DNA from: CAWJFJ01 sp963800065
GTDB taxonomy: Bacteria; Actinomycetota; Acidimicrobiia; Acidimicrobiales; UBA8190
Assembly: GCA_963800065.1 (NCBI GenBank)
Contig: CAWCZO010000009.1
Span: forward strand, 310,001 to 374,000
Direction: 5' to 3'
Length of the DNA: 64,000 bases
Made by a program: the position numbers and the translations under genes. Below, piece by piece: positions 16,927-26,030 of the stretch; the stretch's first letter is position 1, and the number at the start of each line of letters is the position of its first letter. Under the pieces are notes generated by a model. It was given only the letters and a program-made list of their open reading frames with translations, made no database searches and was not told the DNA's origin.

Positions 16927-17670
16927 ATGAAGTTCCGTTCGCTCGTGCTTGGTACAATGGCACTGCCGCTGGCGTTGATCCTCCCGAATACGGCGTGGGC
17001 GGCAAAGTCGCCCAGTTCCTTCACTGTGACTGCGGTGAATTCCAACTACGAGGCGTCATCCACCTCGCCGCTCGTTCTCTACGACTCCGGGGGATACGTC
17101 AACGTTGAAGGTGACGACCCCAATAGTGGGGGACACTGCAGGGCTACGATCAGTTCCAAACCGGCCCTCCACGGGCTACCCGTCGGAGCTTCCTGTGGGA
17201 CTCCGCTGACTGCCAACGTGAACATCCCGGCCAACTCCGGGACGAGTCCGGTGTCGTATACCTTCACCCTGCGGCCCAAGAGACCCAAGGCAGAGCACAT
17301 CGTCGTGATCGTCAGCACGTCACCTCCCCCGAGTTCGGTGCCGGGGGTCGTCCCCGGATCGACGTGGGAGGCCGCTGGGGCGTCCTGTCCTTCCCCGATT
17401 CCCCCGGTCTTGCAAGAACTTCTCGGTTGGCCTCCTTCGACCATCGTGGAGACGTACAACGCCGACGGGGCCGTCAGTGGTTCTTATCCAGGGAGTTACA
17501 CCGTCGAGGGCGATCAGCTGGCTGTAGATCTCCTCGTCTATCAGGGCGTCTCCACCAGATTCTTCCCGATCTACATCGAGTTCGGCTTTACGTTGACTCC
17601 GTCTGGTCAGGACTACACGGGGACCGACAGCTTTGGATGCTCATGGACACTCACACCCCAAGAGAACTGA
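16927..17670 (+). CDS. Secreted protein of unknown function
   Basis: 247 residues. It begins with a signal peptide (MKFRSLVLGTMALPLALIL) and cleavage after AWA. A GGGGGA site precedes the ATG; a GTG one codon upstream is an alternative. The mature part is rich in Ser, Pro and Thr, with four conserved-looking cysteines (HCRAT, SCGTP, SCPSP, FGCSW) that could form two disulfides, and a C-terminal beta-rich, lipocalin-like stretch. It follows the disrupted repeat gene by 60 bases and may once have been co-transcribed with it. No family recognised. Confidence 0.7.
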   Translation: MKFRSLVLGTMALPLALILPNTAWAAKSPSSFTVTAVNSNYEASSTSPLVLYDSGGYVNVEGDDPNSGGHCRATISSKPALHGLPVGASCGTPLTANVNIPANSGTSPVSYTFTLRPKRPKAEHIVVIVSTSPPPSSVPGVVPGSTWEAAGASCPSPIPPVLQELLGWPPSTIVETYNADGAVSGSYPGSYTVEGDQLAVDLLVYQGVSTRFFPIYIEFGFTLTPSGQDYTGTDSFGCSWTLTPQEN

Positions 17671-17677
17671 CCCCTAC

Positions 17678-17701
17678 CGGTCGCTGCTCGAGGAGCGACC
17701 G
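17678..17701 (+). terminator. Rho-independent-like terminator
   Basis: CGGTCGCT and AGCGACCG form a perfect 8-bp stem around GCTCGAGG, 7 bases after the stop of the secreted-protein gene. Confidence 0.6.
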
Positions 17702-17910
17702 AGTGCCGCACGATCCGCCCACCTGGTAAGTCAGAGGACCAGAACGTGCCTGGAGTGAACGCCGCCTACAGCCCACAGAATCCAAGGGGCTGCAGGTCAT
17801 ATCACGTGCAACGTCAGTATCGAGCGTGTGCGTCTTCTGCGTGAAATCACAAGCAGGCCGGTGACGGGCCTCAAGCTCTTTCGTCCTCATCATAGAGACG
17901 CATCACCGGA

Positions 17911-18507
17911 TTACAGATCAGCCGGTAGGTCTTCGGGGAACTTGATGAACGGGCTTGGAGGGAGGTACTCACTAGGAACATCGTTGACGTGCGAAAAATG
18001 CTGGACGGGGAAAATGTTCGATGCCGTGTCTTCATCTTCGAAAACCCCGCATAGAGTCACGTCATGAGCATCAGAGAAGACGGTATTCAGGGGGCGCTCG
18101 CCGCTGGCGAAGTGGTGGTATTCCTCGAGGGGGATACGAGCAACCAGACAGTAGAGACAACCATCAGGACTTGAGCCAACTCGTCGGCCGATCATGCAAT
18201 GCGAGTGTCCGTCATCAATGGCGTAGACTGCGCTGTCTCCGACGCCCAAAGATGCACGGATCCGCTTCGCTCCGCGATGTTCGGGCAGGAGATGGAAGTG
18301 GCGACGGTCTTTCATCACCCACAGAAGCCCGGGAGGGACAGCGCCCTCGGGTTCATCCTCGGCCAACGGGGTGGATTCCGTGGGCTCATGAATTGGGTCA
18401 CCGGTAGCCATTGCCCCCGGCGAGAACCCGAGGGGTGAATTCTTGGATCCAATCGGCTTGTCATCGCTCGCTTGTTCGTCGTCAATCAAGGCCTGCTCCC
18501 TTCGCAC
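17911..18507 (-). CDS. Uncharacterised protein
   Basis: 198 residues from a GTG; a TTG seven codons later sits behind GGGAG and could be the true start. The acidic, disordered N-terminus (DDEQASDDKPIGSKN) leads to a compact domain with several His and Cys (HFHLLPEHRG, GHSHCMIGRRVG, GCLYCLVARIP, DVTLCGVFEDED). The CLYC and His-rich segments could bind metal, but no known family was recognised. Codon use is slightly less GC-rich than the 30-60 kb genes. Confidence 0.55.
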   Translation of the reverse strand: MRREQALIDDEQASDDKPIGSKNSPLGFSPGAMATGDPIHEPTESTPLAEDEPEGAVPPGLLWVMKDRRHFHLLPEHRGAKRIRASLGVGDSAVYAIDDGHSHCMIGRRVGSSPDGCLYCLVARIPLEEYHHFASGERPLNTVFSDAHDVTLCGVFEDEDTASNIFPVQHFSHVNDVPSEYLPPSPFIKFPEDLPADL

Positions 18508-18732
18508 TCAGTCCTACGGTAGTCACTCGGGCGCTCAATGACTATGGTCATCGTCTGACGCTATCGAATTAGATTCTCAGTGGCGGTGCCGGCGAGCCGG
18601 ATCCGTTGGTCGAGTGTGTCGAGCCGGTTCCCTGTAGGTGTGAGTCGCGATCGGCCAATGGTCACCTTGGACCGGCAGATGCGCCCGTCGACCCACACCC
18701 GCCACTCGCTTGGGGCTGCCGGTAATCCGATG

Positions 18733-18923
18733 CTACTGATCGTCCCCGGACGCCCCCCGCATGGCCGACCCGAAGCGGATGACCTCACCGTCGGGGTCGA
18801 CGACGACTCCCTCGCCGCCGTCTTCGTACCTTCGTAGGGAAAGCCCAGTCGTTGATCGTGCGCCATGGTGGCGTCGAGGTCATGGACTGGGAAGATCGGC
18901 GGAATCCGCTTCAAGGGGCCCAT
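18733..18923 (-). pseudogene. VOC/bleomycin-resistance-like gene with internal deletion
   Basis: The minus strand begins MGPLKRIPPIFPVHDLDATM and HDQRLGFP, the first strand and helix of a VOC domain. After a frame change it ends GEGVVVDPDGEVIRFGSAM, the last VOC strand. About half of the usual 120 residues, including most metal ligands, is missing between these pieces. At the junction TACGAAG is repeated with one base between copies, suggesting a deletion at short repeats. It cannot make a folded VOC enzyme. Confidence 0.65.
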
Positions 18924-19115
18924 CGTGTGAGCATGGCACAGCGCCGGATCGGGAATCGCACGGCCTGGGTGGGCGGGTGAGCCGCCGCAAAAGAAGAGAG
19001 CATTTACCTTGCCATTCTCAATGTAGCGCGCAACGGGCGTTTGCGGCAAGGCCCCGGTTGATGCGCAGAATCTCCGGTCTGAACCAGAACCTATGGAATA
19101 AGGAAGGGCTGGCGT

Positions 19116-20573
19116 ATGGTTGAGCACGCGGTGGTGATCGCCGGAGGCGGTCCGACGGGAATGATGCTGGCGGCTGAGTTGGCGTTGGCGAAGGTAGACG
19201 TCGTGGTCGTCGAAATGCGTCCCGACCACGTTCTCGTCGGCTCACGGGCCGGGGGCTTTCACTCGCGCACGATCGAGGTGCTGGATCAGCGGGGGGTCGC
19301 TGATCGCTTCCTGGCGGAAGGCCAGGTGGCTCAGGTTGTGATGATCGGCACGACCGTGTTGGACATGAGCGACTTTCCGACCCGTCATCCGTACTCGCTG
19401 GGGATCTGGCAGAACGTGATCGAGCGGATCATGGCTGTCTGGATCGCCGAGCTGCCGGTGCGGATTCGTTACGGAAGTGAAGTGACGGGCTTCGCACAGG
19501 ACCAAACCGGCGTTGACGTCGAGCTGTCCGACGGCGAGTCGCTTCGAGCGCAATATCTGGTTGGGTGCGACGGAGGACGTAGCGTCATTCGTAAAGGAGC
19601 GGGCATCGAGTTTCCGGGGTGGGATCCGACGAGGACCAACCTCATCGCCGAGGTCGAGGTGACCGAAGAACCGCCGCGGGGCATTCGCACCGACGCTATT
19701 GGCGTCCATGGCCTCCACAGGTTGGAGGATGGTCGGACGGTGCGGGTCATCGTGACCGAGCAGCAGATAGGGTCTAGTAGCGAGCCCAGCCTGCGAGACC
19801 TGAGCGAAGCGCTCGTAACCGTGTACGGCACTGACTTCGGGATCCACAGTCCCACCTGGATCTCCAGGTTCACCGATATGACACGTCAGGCAGCGGCCTA
19901 CCGAGTAGGACGAGTCCTGCTAGCCGGCGATTCGGCCCACGTGCATTATCCAACGGGTGGACAGGGCCTCAGCCTCGGTGTACAGGACGCGGTGAATCTG
20001 GGATGGAAACTGGGTCAGGTGGTGAACGGGACATCCCCGGAAAGCCTCCTGGATACTTATCATGACGAGCGGCACCCGGTTGCAGCGCGAGTGCTCCGGC
20101 ACACGATGGCTCTGGGCGTGCTCCAGCGCCCAGATGAGCGCATCCAGGCCCTGGTCGATTTGGTGTCGGAGCTGGCGGTCATGGACGAGCCTCGCAAGCA
20201 GCTCGCCGGGGTCATCTCTGGGCTGGACATCCATTACGATCTCGGCGAGGGCCACCCCCTGCTCGGGCGCCGCATGCCCGATCTGGACATTGTGACCACC
20301 ACCGGCCCGTTGCGGGTCTTCACCCTGCTGCACCGCGCCCAGCCGGTGCTGCTCAATCTCGGTGATCCTGGCGGCTTCGACATAACTCCATGGGCTGATC
20401 GGGTCAAGATGATCGATGCTGAATATGTCGGCCTGTGGGAGCTTCCGGTACTTGGAGCCGTCACCGCCCCCACCGCCGTGTTGATCCGGCCCGACGGATA
20501 TGTCGCCTGGGTGGGGGACGGAACAGATGAGGGATTGCTTGACGCCCTGACTTCCTGGTTCGGAGCACCATGA
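19116..20573 (+). CDS. FAD-dependent aromatic monooxygenase (PheA/TfdB-like)
   Basis: 485 residues, ATG with GGAAGGG upstream. Dinucleotide-binding GGGPTG is at 10-15, the DG motif at CDGGRSVIRK, and the FAD-ribityl motif at GRVLLAGDSAHVHYPTGGQG. The C-terminal thioredoxin-like domain (VLLNLGDPGG to AWVGDG) is typical of class A hydroxylases acting on phenols or polyketides. It would use NADPH and O2 in the cytosol. No ring-cleavage or polyketide genes are adjacent, so the substrate is open. Confidence 0.9.
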   Translation: MVEHAVVIAGGGPTGMMLAAELALAKVDVVVVEMRPDHVLVGSRAGGFHSRTIEVLDQRGVADRFLAEGQVAQVVMIGTTVLDMSDFPTRHPYSLGIWQNVIERIMAVWIAELPVRIRYGSEVTGFAQDQTGVDVELSDGESLRAQYLVGCDGGRSVIRKGAGIEFPGWDPTRTNLIAEVEVTEEPPRGIRTDAIGVHGLHRLEDGRTVRVIVTEQQIGSSSEPSLRDLSEALVTVYGTDFGIHSPTWISRFTDMTRQAAAYRVGRVLLAGDSAHVHYPTGGQGLSLGVQDAVNLGWKLGQVVNGTSPESLLDTYHDERHPVAARVLRHTMALGVLQRPDERIQALVDLVSELAVMDEPRKQLAGVISGLDIHYDLGEGHPLLGRRMPDLDIVTTTGPLRVFTLLHRAQPVLLNLGDPGGFDITPWADRVKMIDAEYVGLWELPVLGAVTAPTAVLIRPDGYVAWVGDGTDEGLLDALTSWFGAP

Positions 20574-20588
20574 CGAGAGGTGGTGCTC
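20563..20588 (+). terminator. Hairpin over the monooxygenase stop
   Basis: GAGCACCA and TGGTGCTC form a perfect 8-bp stem; the loop contains the stop codon. It probably ends transcription of the monooxygenase gene. Confidence 0.5.
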
Positions 20589-21073
20589 GGCAGTTCGACG
20601 CATGTCGGTCGCGATTGACGTCTGGGCGGCGACGGTGACAACAGGCAGGCGAGCGGTACTCGGATGCCGATGGTCTGTCGATCCCCTCGGATCGGGCGGG
20701 CCGTCGTGCGGCCACCGAGCCTTCAGAATGCCTCGCGGGGTGAGCCAGGCGGCGCACATCGACCGTCTACGATTGGCCTGCGAGAGGAGCGGCCGTTCTT
20801 TCTCCCTGCTTCGGAGATCGAACCGGCTGCTGGTTTGGGCCTAGCCGGCCGTTATGCGGATCGAGTGTCCTCTGGGCACCCACGCGTGGCCCAGCCCTCG
20901 AGTCAGAATTTCGCGCCTGTAACGGAATGCCGGTACAGACCGTTTCGATATGGGTGGCTGGTGAGAGGACTCCATCGCGATGACTCACACCACAGCGGCA
21001 ACGGTAAGCCGACGTAACCCCCATGCGTCGTCCTTGGCCGTGTCTTCAGCGACGGAAAACTGAAAGGAGAATC
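20589..21073. other. Gene-free stretch
   Basis: Short frames on both strands look like chance reading. The last part is the leader of the next gene, ending in AAAGGAGA. No RNA or repeat was recognised. Confidence 0.4.
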
Positions 21074-21460
21074 ATGTCCCGTGTGATCAAACTTGCCCTG
21101 GCGCTCTTCGCCAGCAGTATCACAGTGATCGGACTGCTGGCCGCTCCGGCCCACGCGAACACCAGTGCCGGACTTCACTCGGCAATTGTCGGCGAACTTG
21201 GAGTCGAAGGTGGCCCATACCCTGGTGGATTCCAGCCGACGGCTGGAACAGTCCAGGTACAGTTCAACTCCGTTCCCCTCACCCTCCTGAAGCACGTCGG
21301 AAAGTCGGGAAGGTTCGATATCAAGCTGTCACCTGGCAGTTACACCGTCATCGGTTGTGGCCCCAAGAAGTCGGGTAACCAATGCAGCCAACCGCAGGAC
21401 ATCAAGCTTACAACCGACGAGATAGATCGCATTCAACTCGTCTGGGCATATCTGCCCTAA
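21074..21460 (+). CDS. Small secreted protein
   Basis: 128 residues, ATG 6 bases after AAAGGAGA. A clear signal peptide (SRVIKLALALFASSITVIG) is cleaved after AHA. The mature domain resembles carboxypeptidase-regulatory/transthyretin-like beta sandwiches (GTVQVQFNSVPL, GRFDIKLSPGSYTVIGCGP), with two cysteines that may pair. No catalytic residues; extracellular binding or structural role guessed. Confidence 0.7.
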   Translation: MSRVIKLALALFASSITVIGLLAAPAHANTSAGLHSAIVGELGVEGGPYPGGFQPTAGTVQVQFNSVPLTLLKHVGKSGRFDIKLSPGSYTVIGCGPKKSGNQCSQPQDIKLTTDEIDRIQLVWAYLP

Positions 21461-21773
21461 TGGTGGGCGCCCGCGGGGCGACAGGGACCGGGCGGCGGGA
21501 TCGCGCACGTCGGTCAAAGTCAAGGTGGGAGGACGGCGCACGGAAGAGCATCCTTGTGTGGTGAATCGGCGCCCGTCGGAGCATTAGCCAGCCGCCCTCG
21601 ATCCGTTGGAAAAGCTAGAAGCGACTGGCCGGCCGGTAGCTCGACGACTGAGTGAAATGGTGGTGGATGAGGTGTTGCGAGCTTCGCCTCTCGCTCATGG
21701 AGTGGTGTCCAAGGATACGTGAGTAGGGGCCCTGCCAGTTCCAGCTCGGGGCTCGCCGACCCTTGTCGCGGTT
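21461..21773. other. Intergenic stretch between convergent genes
   Basis: No gene was recognised. It should hold the 3' ends of both neighbouring transcripts, but no perfect hairpin longer than 6 bp was found by eye. Confidence 0.4.
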
Positions 21774-22325
21774 CTACCGCCGCGAACCGGACCATCGCCA
21801 CCAGTACAAGACAGCAAGCACTCCCAGACCAACGATGCCGACGATAAGAAGCAGCAAGGCCAGAGGCTGGAGGTTGACGCTCGTGGTCCCCACAATCGGG
21901 CCCAGCGGACCCGGGGCCACGATCCGGTTCGGGCCAGGTCCGAAGAATCGAATCGACCCGGGAACAGCGACGGCGCGGTGAATGGCGACGGCGAAGGAGC
22001 GTCCGCGGAGACCGACCAGAAGCGCCAGTCCGGCAACGACGGCAAGCGAGCCCAGGAGGACGGAAAGAGCGATCGCCACGGGTGACCGCCAGGGAGAGGG
22101 GTGTTCGGGGGTCGGTGGACCCGTCACACCCCGAGCCACGGCCCACGCCGCCGCGAAACGCCGGGGGTCGAAGGCGCTGTTCCCTAGGACGTCCTCCGGG
22201 GATCCTCCCTCGGCTTCGGCTTCTTCGAGGTCGGCCGTCAGATCGGCAGCCATCTCGTTGGCGATGGGACCGGGGACTCCGAGCCGTTGCCACTCCCGGC
22301 GGCACTCCTCGACGAACTCGTTCAC
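21774..22325 (-). CDS. HAAS-domain membrane protein paired with PadR
   Basis: 183 residues from a GTG overlapping the PadR stop as GTGA, so it is translationally coupled. The N-terminal helical HAAS region (VNEFVEECRREWQRLGV to PEDVLGNSAFDPRRFAAAW) is followed by two membrane helices (IALSVLLGSLAVVAGLALLVGL and LALLLLIVGIVGLGVLAVLYW). HAAS proteins next to PadR regulators are common and probably sense membrane or transporter state. Divergent from an ABC exporter that it may control. Confidence 0.8.
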   Translation of the reverse strand: MNEFVEECRREWQRLGVPGPIANEMAADLTADLEEAEAEGGSPEDVLGNSAFDPRRFAAAWAVARGVTGPPTPEHPSPWRSPVAIALSVLLGSLAVVAGLALLVGLRGRSFAVAIHRAVAVPGSIRFFGPGPNRIVAPGPLGPIVGTTSVNLQPLALLLLIVGIVGLGVLAVLYWWRWSGSRR

Positions 22326-22675
22326 GGCGTTACCTCCGCTTCGACCAGACCGAGGGCACCATCGATGGCATCGCGTGCCGCCCGCCATTCGCTGACACCG
22401 GCCGCCAGGACCCGCTCACCCTCGGGCGACAGGCTGTAGTACTTGCGCGGTGGGCCCCCGTTACTCGCTGCCCGTCGGGTCTCGACCAGACCATCGCGCT
22501 CGAGCCTGCCCAGAAGGGGGTAGATCGAACCTTCCCCGACGATGGAGAGCCCCCGGGCCCGGAGCCGCTTGGTCATGTCGTAGCCATAGGCCGGCCCCTC
22601 GCCCATGACGGCCAGAAGGCAGAGGTCGAGGACGCCCCGCAGCAGCTGGCTCCGTCGTCCCTCCGTACTTGCCAT
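22322..22675 (-). CDS. PadR family transcriptional regulator
   Basis: 117 residues from the ATG at MASTEGRRSQLLRG; a longer start 12 codons upstream is less likely. A winged HTH is visible: LDLCLLAVMGEGPAYGYDMTKRL, SIVGEGSIYPLLGRLERDGLV and the wing ASNGGPPRKYYSLSPEG. PadR proteins repress neighbouring transporter genes and their own operon until a ligand binds. The divergent gap with palindromes (22700-22724) is the likely operator. Confidence 0.92.
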   Translation of the reverse strand: MASTEGRRSQLLRGVLDLCLLAVMGEGPAYGYDMTKRLRARGLSIVGEGSIYPLLGRLERDGLVETRRAASNGGPPRKYYSLSPEGERVLAAGVSEWRAARDAIDGALGLVEAEVTP

Positions 22676-22699
22676 GCACCACAAGCTACCCTTTGCTAA

Positions 22700-22724
22700 C
22701 TTGCTCCGCAAGGCACCCTAGGGT
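22700..22724. promoter_or_regulatory. Palindromes in the PadR/ABC divergent promoter
   Basis: CTTGC-TCC-GCAAG (22700-22712) and ACCCTAGGGT (22715-22724) lie side by side in the 148-base gap between padR and the ABC genes. The position suits a PadR operator; binding is inferred. Confidence 0.4.
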
Positions 22725-22823
22725 CCCGGGGACGGGAGCGAGGGCCTTCCGGACGCGGCCGGCAAACACCGCCAATCGACCACGGCCACCCTGGCCTGAT
22801 CGGCAAAGGAGAACCAGCACCGG

Positions 22824-23813
22824 ATGACCGTCACCATGCTGCCTGCAGCCTCCGACAGCCGGGAGGCCGAGAGCCGGTGGGCCGTCGAGACCCATGGGCT
22901 GACCAAACGGTTCGGGGACAACGTCGCCGTCAACGGGGTGGAGCTCCTCGTCCCCCGCGGCTGCGCCTTCGGCTATCTGGGCCCCAACGGCGCGGGCAAG
23001 ACCACGCTCATCCGGGTGCTATTGGGATTGACGGGCGCCGATGCCGGCACCATGTCCCTGCTCGGATACCAAGTTCCGCGCCATCGCGACAAGGCCCTGG
23101 CACGGGTCGGGGCCATCGTCGACGAGCCCCGGTTCCACGGTCACCTGACGGGGCGCCAGAACCTCCGGATCCTCGCCGCCGCACGCGAGCCTGCGGCCTG
23201 CAGCCGTATCGAGCCGTCGCTCGAACGCGTCGGCATCTTGCACCGTGCCGACGACAAAGTCTCGAAGTACTCGATGGGGATGCGCCAGCGCCTCGGGGTG
23301 GCGGCCTGCCTGATCGGGGACCCCCAGCTCCTCATCCTCGACGAGCCCATGAACGGACTCGACCCCGCTGGCATGCAAGACATGCGCGAGATGATCCTCT
23401 CGTTCGTGGCCGAGGGCCGCACTGTGGTGCTGTCTTCGCACCTCCTCGATGAGGTCGAGCGGACTTGCGATGCCGTCGCCATCGTGGACCGGGGCAACGT
23501 CGTCCGTCAGGGGCCGATTTCCGAGCTCCTCGCCGGTGCGTCCCTCGTGGTTCAAGTCGAGTGCTCCGATCCCGATCGCGCTAGAGCGCTCATAGCCGGC
23601 ACCCCCATCGGCGCCCCGGACGGGGCGGAAGTCACCGCTGAACAGACGGGACTGGCTATCACCTTGCCCGCCGGGACGGGGCGCGACGTGATCGCCGATC
23701 TCAACCGCCTGCTCGTTGAGGGTGGGATTTCCGTCTACCGGCTCCAGCAGGTCCAGGCATCGCTCGAATCATGGTTCTTGCAGGTCACGAGCCGACTGGG
23801 GGAATCACAATGA
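22824..23813 (+). CDS. ABC transporter ATP-binding protein
   Basis: 329 residues. Walker A GPNGAGKT is at 53-60, the signature YSMGMRQRL at about 149-157, Walker B LLILDEP at about 169-175, and an H-loop Ser-His in VVLSSHLLDEVE. The C-terminal 90 residues are the extra domain seen in drug or antibiotic exporters of the DrrA/NatA type. Its stop overlaps the permease start as ATGA, so the two form one export complex. Divergent PadR suggests substrate-inducible expression. Confidence 0.93.
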   Translation: MTVTMLPAASDSREAESRWAVETHGLTKRFGDNVAVNGVELLVPRGCAFGYLGPNGAGKTTLIRVLLGLTGADAGTMSLLGYQVPRHRDKALARVGAIVDEPRFHGHLTGRQNLRILAAAREPAACSRIEPSLERVGILHRADDKVSKYSMGMRQRLGVAACLIGDPQLLILDEPMNGLDPAGMQDMREMILSFVAEGRTVVLSSHLLDEVERTCDAVAIVDRGNVVRQGPISELLAGASLVVQVECSDPDRARALIAGTPIGAPDGAEVTAEQTGLAITLPAGTGRDVIADLNRLLVEGGISVYRLQQVQASLESWFLQVTSRLGESQ

Positions 23814-25030
23814 CAACGCAGCCCGAGATCGGAATGTCCGCGCTGGAGCCGGCACCGCCGGCCGACGGGGCACGACCCGACCACCGGGGGTCGTGGATCC
23901 CGACCGGGGCGATGATCGCTACCCGGTTCATGGAGCTGCGCAAGCGGCGCGGGCTCATGATTGCAACCATCCTGGTCACCATCGGGATTCCCACGGTCTT
24001 CCTCGTGATTCGACTGCTGCTGCATGCCTTTGCGCCGAGGACTTATGGGCCGGCTGGCGGCTATTCCATATACACCGCGTTCGTCTCCGGCGTTCTCTAC
24101 GTCTTCGGATTCGTCATGGCCGCTACCCTGGGCGCCACGGCGGGATCCGCCGACCTCAACGAGGGGATGTTCCGGCATCTGGTGGTGACCGGCCGATCGC
24201 GCTTGGCGCTCTATGTGGCTCGGATCCCTGCTGGACTTGCCATCATCGTGACACTGTTGGCCACAGGTTTCACGATCGTCTGCGCCGTATGCGTTTTCGC
24301 CGCTCCGACAAGGCTCAGCTACAACGGTGTGAACGTGCCCGCCAACCTGTCGCGCGCCGGCCTCGAGGGCTGGGCCGCCGACCATGCCGATCAGGTCATC
24401 TGCAACTTCGGCGTCAGGATCGAACAATCGACATCGGGCGCTTCGACGATCGGTGCAGTGGTCGGCAACGTGCCGTGCGGGCCCGGCTCCGGTGGCGGCC
24501 CCGGCCCATTGAACGCCAAACAGGGTCCGGGATCGCAAGGCCAAACGCAACCACCCTCTCAGACCCAGGTCAGGGAGGCGGCCAGGCTGATCGCCGGGAT
24601 GAACTATTCCTCCTACGCCCGGCAGTTCCTTTACCCCTCGGATTCCCTGATGATCAAGAGCGGGTTGTGGCTCGAACTCGAAGCTGTCATCGGGTTCGTC
24701 GTCGGGTTGGGACTCGGATCGCTGATCGGTCAGCGGACGGTGGCGGTGATCTTGATGATCGTCCTCGAGGTCGTCTTGACACCGATCTTCTCGAGAGCGC
24801 GGATCCCTCACCTATCGAACCTCCAGCGTGCGGTGGTCGGGCTGGCCACGGCCCACCTGGCACCGGGTGGGCTGCCCGTGCTCGGCGGAGGCGGCGGCGG
24901 ACCGGCGGGTGGCTCGGGAAATCTTGGTCTACTACCGGAGTCCACCTCCGTGGCGGTCTGCGTGATCGCGGCCTGGTTGGTGGGCTGGACGGTCCTCGGG
25001 GCGTGGCGGATGATGACCAGGGACGCCTGA
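23810..25030 (+). CDS. ABC transporter permease
   Basis: 406 residues, ATG overlapping the ATPase stop. It has several membrane segments (IATILVTIGIPTVFLVIRLL, FVSGVLYVFGFVMAATLGA, LALYVARIPAGLAIIVTLLA, IGFVVGLGLGSLIGQ) and a large extracytoplasmic loop rich in Gly, Pro and Gln before the last helices. That loop is longer than in typical ABC-2 permeases. Forms the membrane half of the exporter with the preceding ATPase; cargo unknown. Confidence 0.88.
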   Translation: MTTQPEIGMSALEPAPPADGARPDHRGSWIPTGAMIATRFMELRKRRGLMIATILVTIGIPTVFLVIRLLLHAFAPRTYGPAGGYSIYTAFVSGVLYVFGFVMAATLGATAGSADLNEGMFRHLVVTGRSRLALYVARIPAGLAIIVTLLATGFTIVCAVCVFAAPTRLSYNGVNVPANLSRAGLEGWAADHADQVICNFGVRIEQSTSGASTIGAVVGNVPCGPGSGGGPGPLNAKQGPGSQGQTQPPSQTQVREAARLIAGMNYSSYARQFLYPSDSLMIKSGLWLELEAVIGFVVGLGLGSLIGQRTVAVILMIVLEVVLTPIFSRARIPHLSNLQRAVVGLATAHLAPGGLPVLGGGGGGPAGGSGNLGLLPESTSVAVCVIAAWLVGWTVLGAWRMMTRDA

Positions 25031-25249
25031 CCGATCTGATCGGGGTCTCCCGACTGAAGACAATGACGTAGAACGTGAGCCCGACGTTCGTTCAGGCGTG
25101 CAGTGGACGGCTTTCCGTTGCCTGAATGAGGGCCGTCCGCACGGCTGGTCAGAGCCACCGTCCTTTCGGTCGAGGATTCGGCATTGCCGAGCATGTGTAC
25201 CGAAGGTTCACACCCGCGTAGCGTGACCCCGTTCCGGTAGGTCCACTAC

Positions 25250-26000
25250 GTGCATGCCGATGGTCGAGCGCTCCTCGAGAATCACTTACCCATCGTTCTC
25301 GACTGCCTCTTGGAGGCGGGTGCAGTCAGGCTCAACCTGATCGAACAGTTGGCACAAATCCTGCCGGATGGTCCGGGCGGATCTCGTTATCAGCCATTTG
25401 AGACGATAACGACGTGCGTGCGTCCTGTCATGGAATTCGCGTTCGTCGCCGCCGCTCGGTCGACACCGGGGGTGGAGATCCGCAACGGTGCGTGGTCACG
25501 GAACTATTGACCGGGCCGTCGGTGCTCAACGACGTCCCTCACGTGATCGGGGTCGAGACCAAATCGGGCGAGTCCGTGATTGCGGACGTGGTCGTCGACG
25601 CCGCCGGGCAAAGGACCCCGGTGCCGGGGCCTGGTCGAAGCAGCGAGGGCCCGGTGCCCCGGCGAGCGCGTCGAGGATGTCGGTTTCGTCTACAACACCC
25701 AGTACTATCGAGGTCCAGCGTCACGGAGATCCGAGGCGATCTCCCTTACCGCCGTCGGATCGATCGCGGCGCTGACCATGCCGGGGGATCACGGGTGTCC
25801 TTCGGAACAAGGCAGGCCATCGATGTCCCCCCGGCTATCGCCGGACATCTGCAGGAACCGCTCGAACTGGCATCGGCATGGCACCGGGAAACGCAGGCCC
25901 GAGCAATGCTGTGGCACGACGCCACCGTCCAGTTCGATCGCGTTCGAGTCCAGAAGTCGAAGCATTCCGTCTCGGCTAACCCCATCCGAGCGGGCCGCTC
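25250..26000 (+). pseudogene. FAD-dependent oxidoreductase, truncated and internally deleted
   Basis: Pieces of a geranylgeranyl-reductase-like FAD oxidoreductase are spread over frames. First comes ADGRALLENHLPIVLDCLLE to STPGVEIRNGAW. Then, one frame over, SVLNDVPHVIGVETKSGES and VVVDAAGQRTPVPG; back again for RVEDVGFVYNTQYYRG and SIAALTMPGDHG; finally EPLELASAWHRETQARAM and HDATVQFDRVRV. The N-terminal GxGxxG Rossmann segment is absent, and about 150 residues are missing between the last two pieces. Non-functional beyond doubt if the sequence is right. Confidence 0.7.
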
Positions 26001-26030
26001 AGATCCGGCATCAGATCGACGGCCTGGGCC

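Noticed and set aside
23735..24811. 358-codon minus-strand frame
   Set aside because: It is antisense to the ABC permease and is rich in Asp/Arg/His typical of mirror reading.
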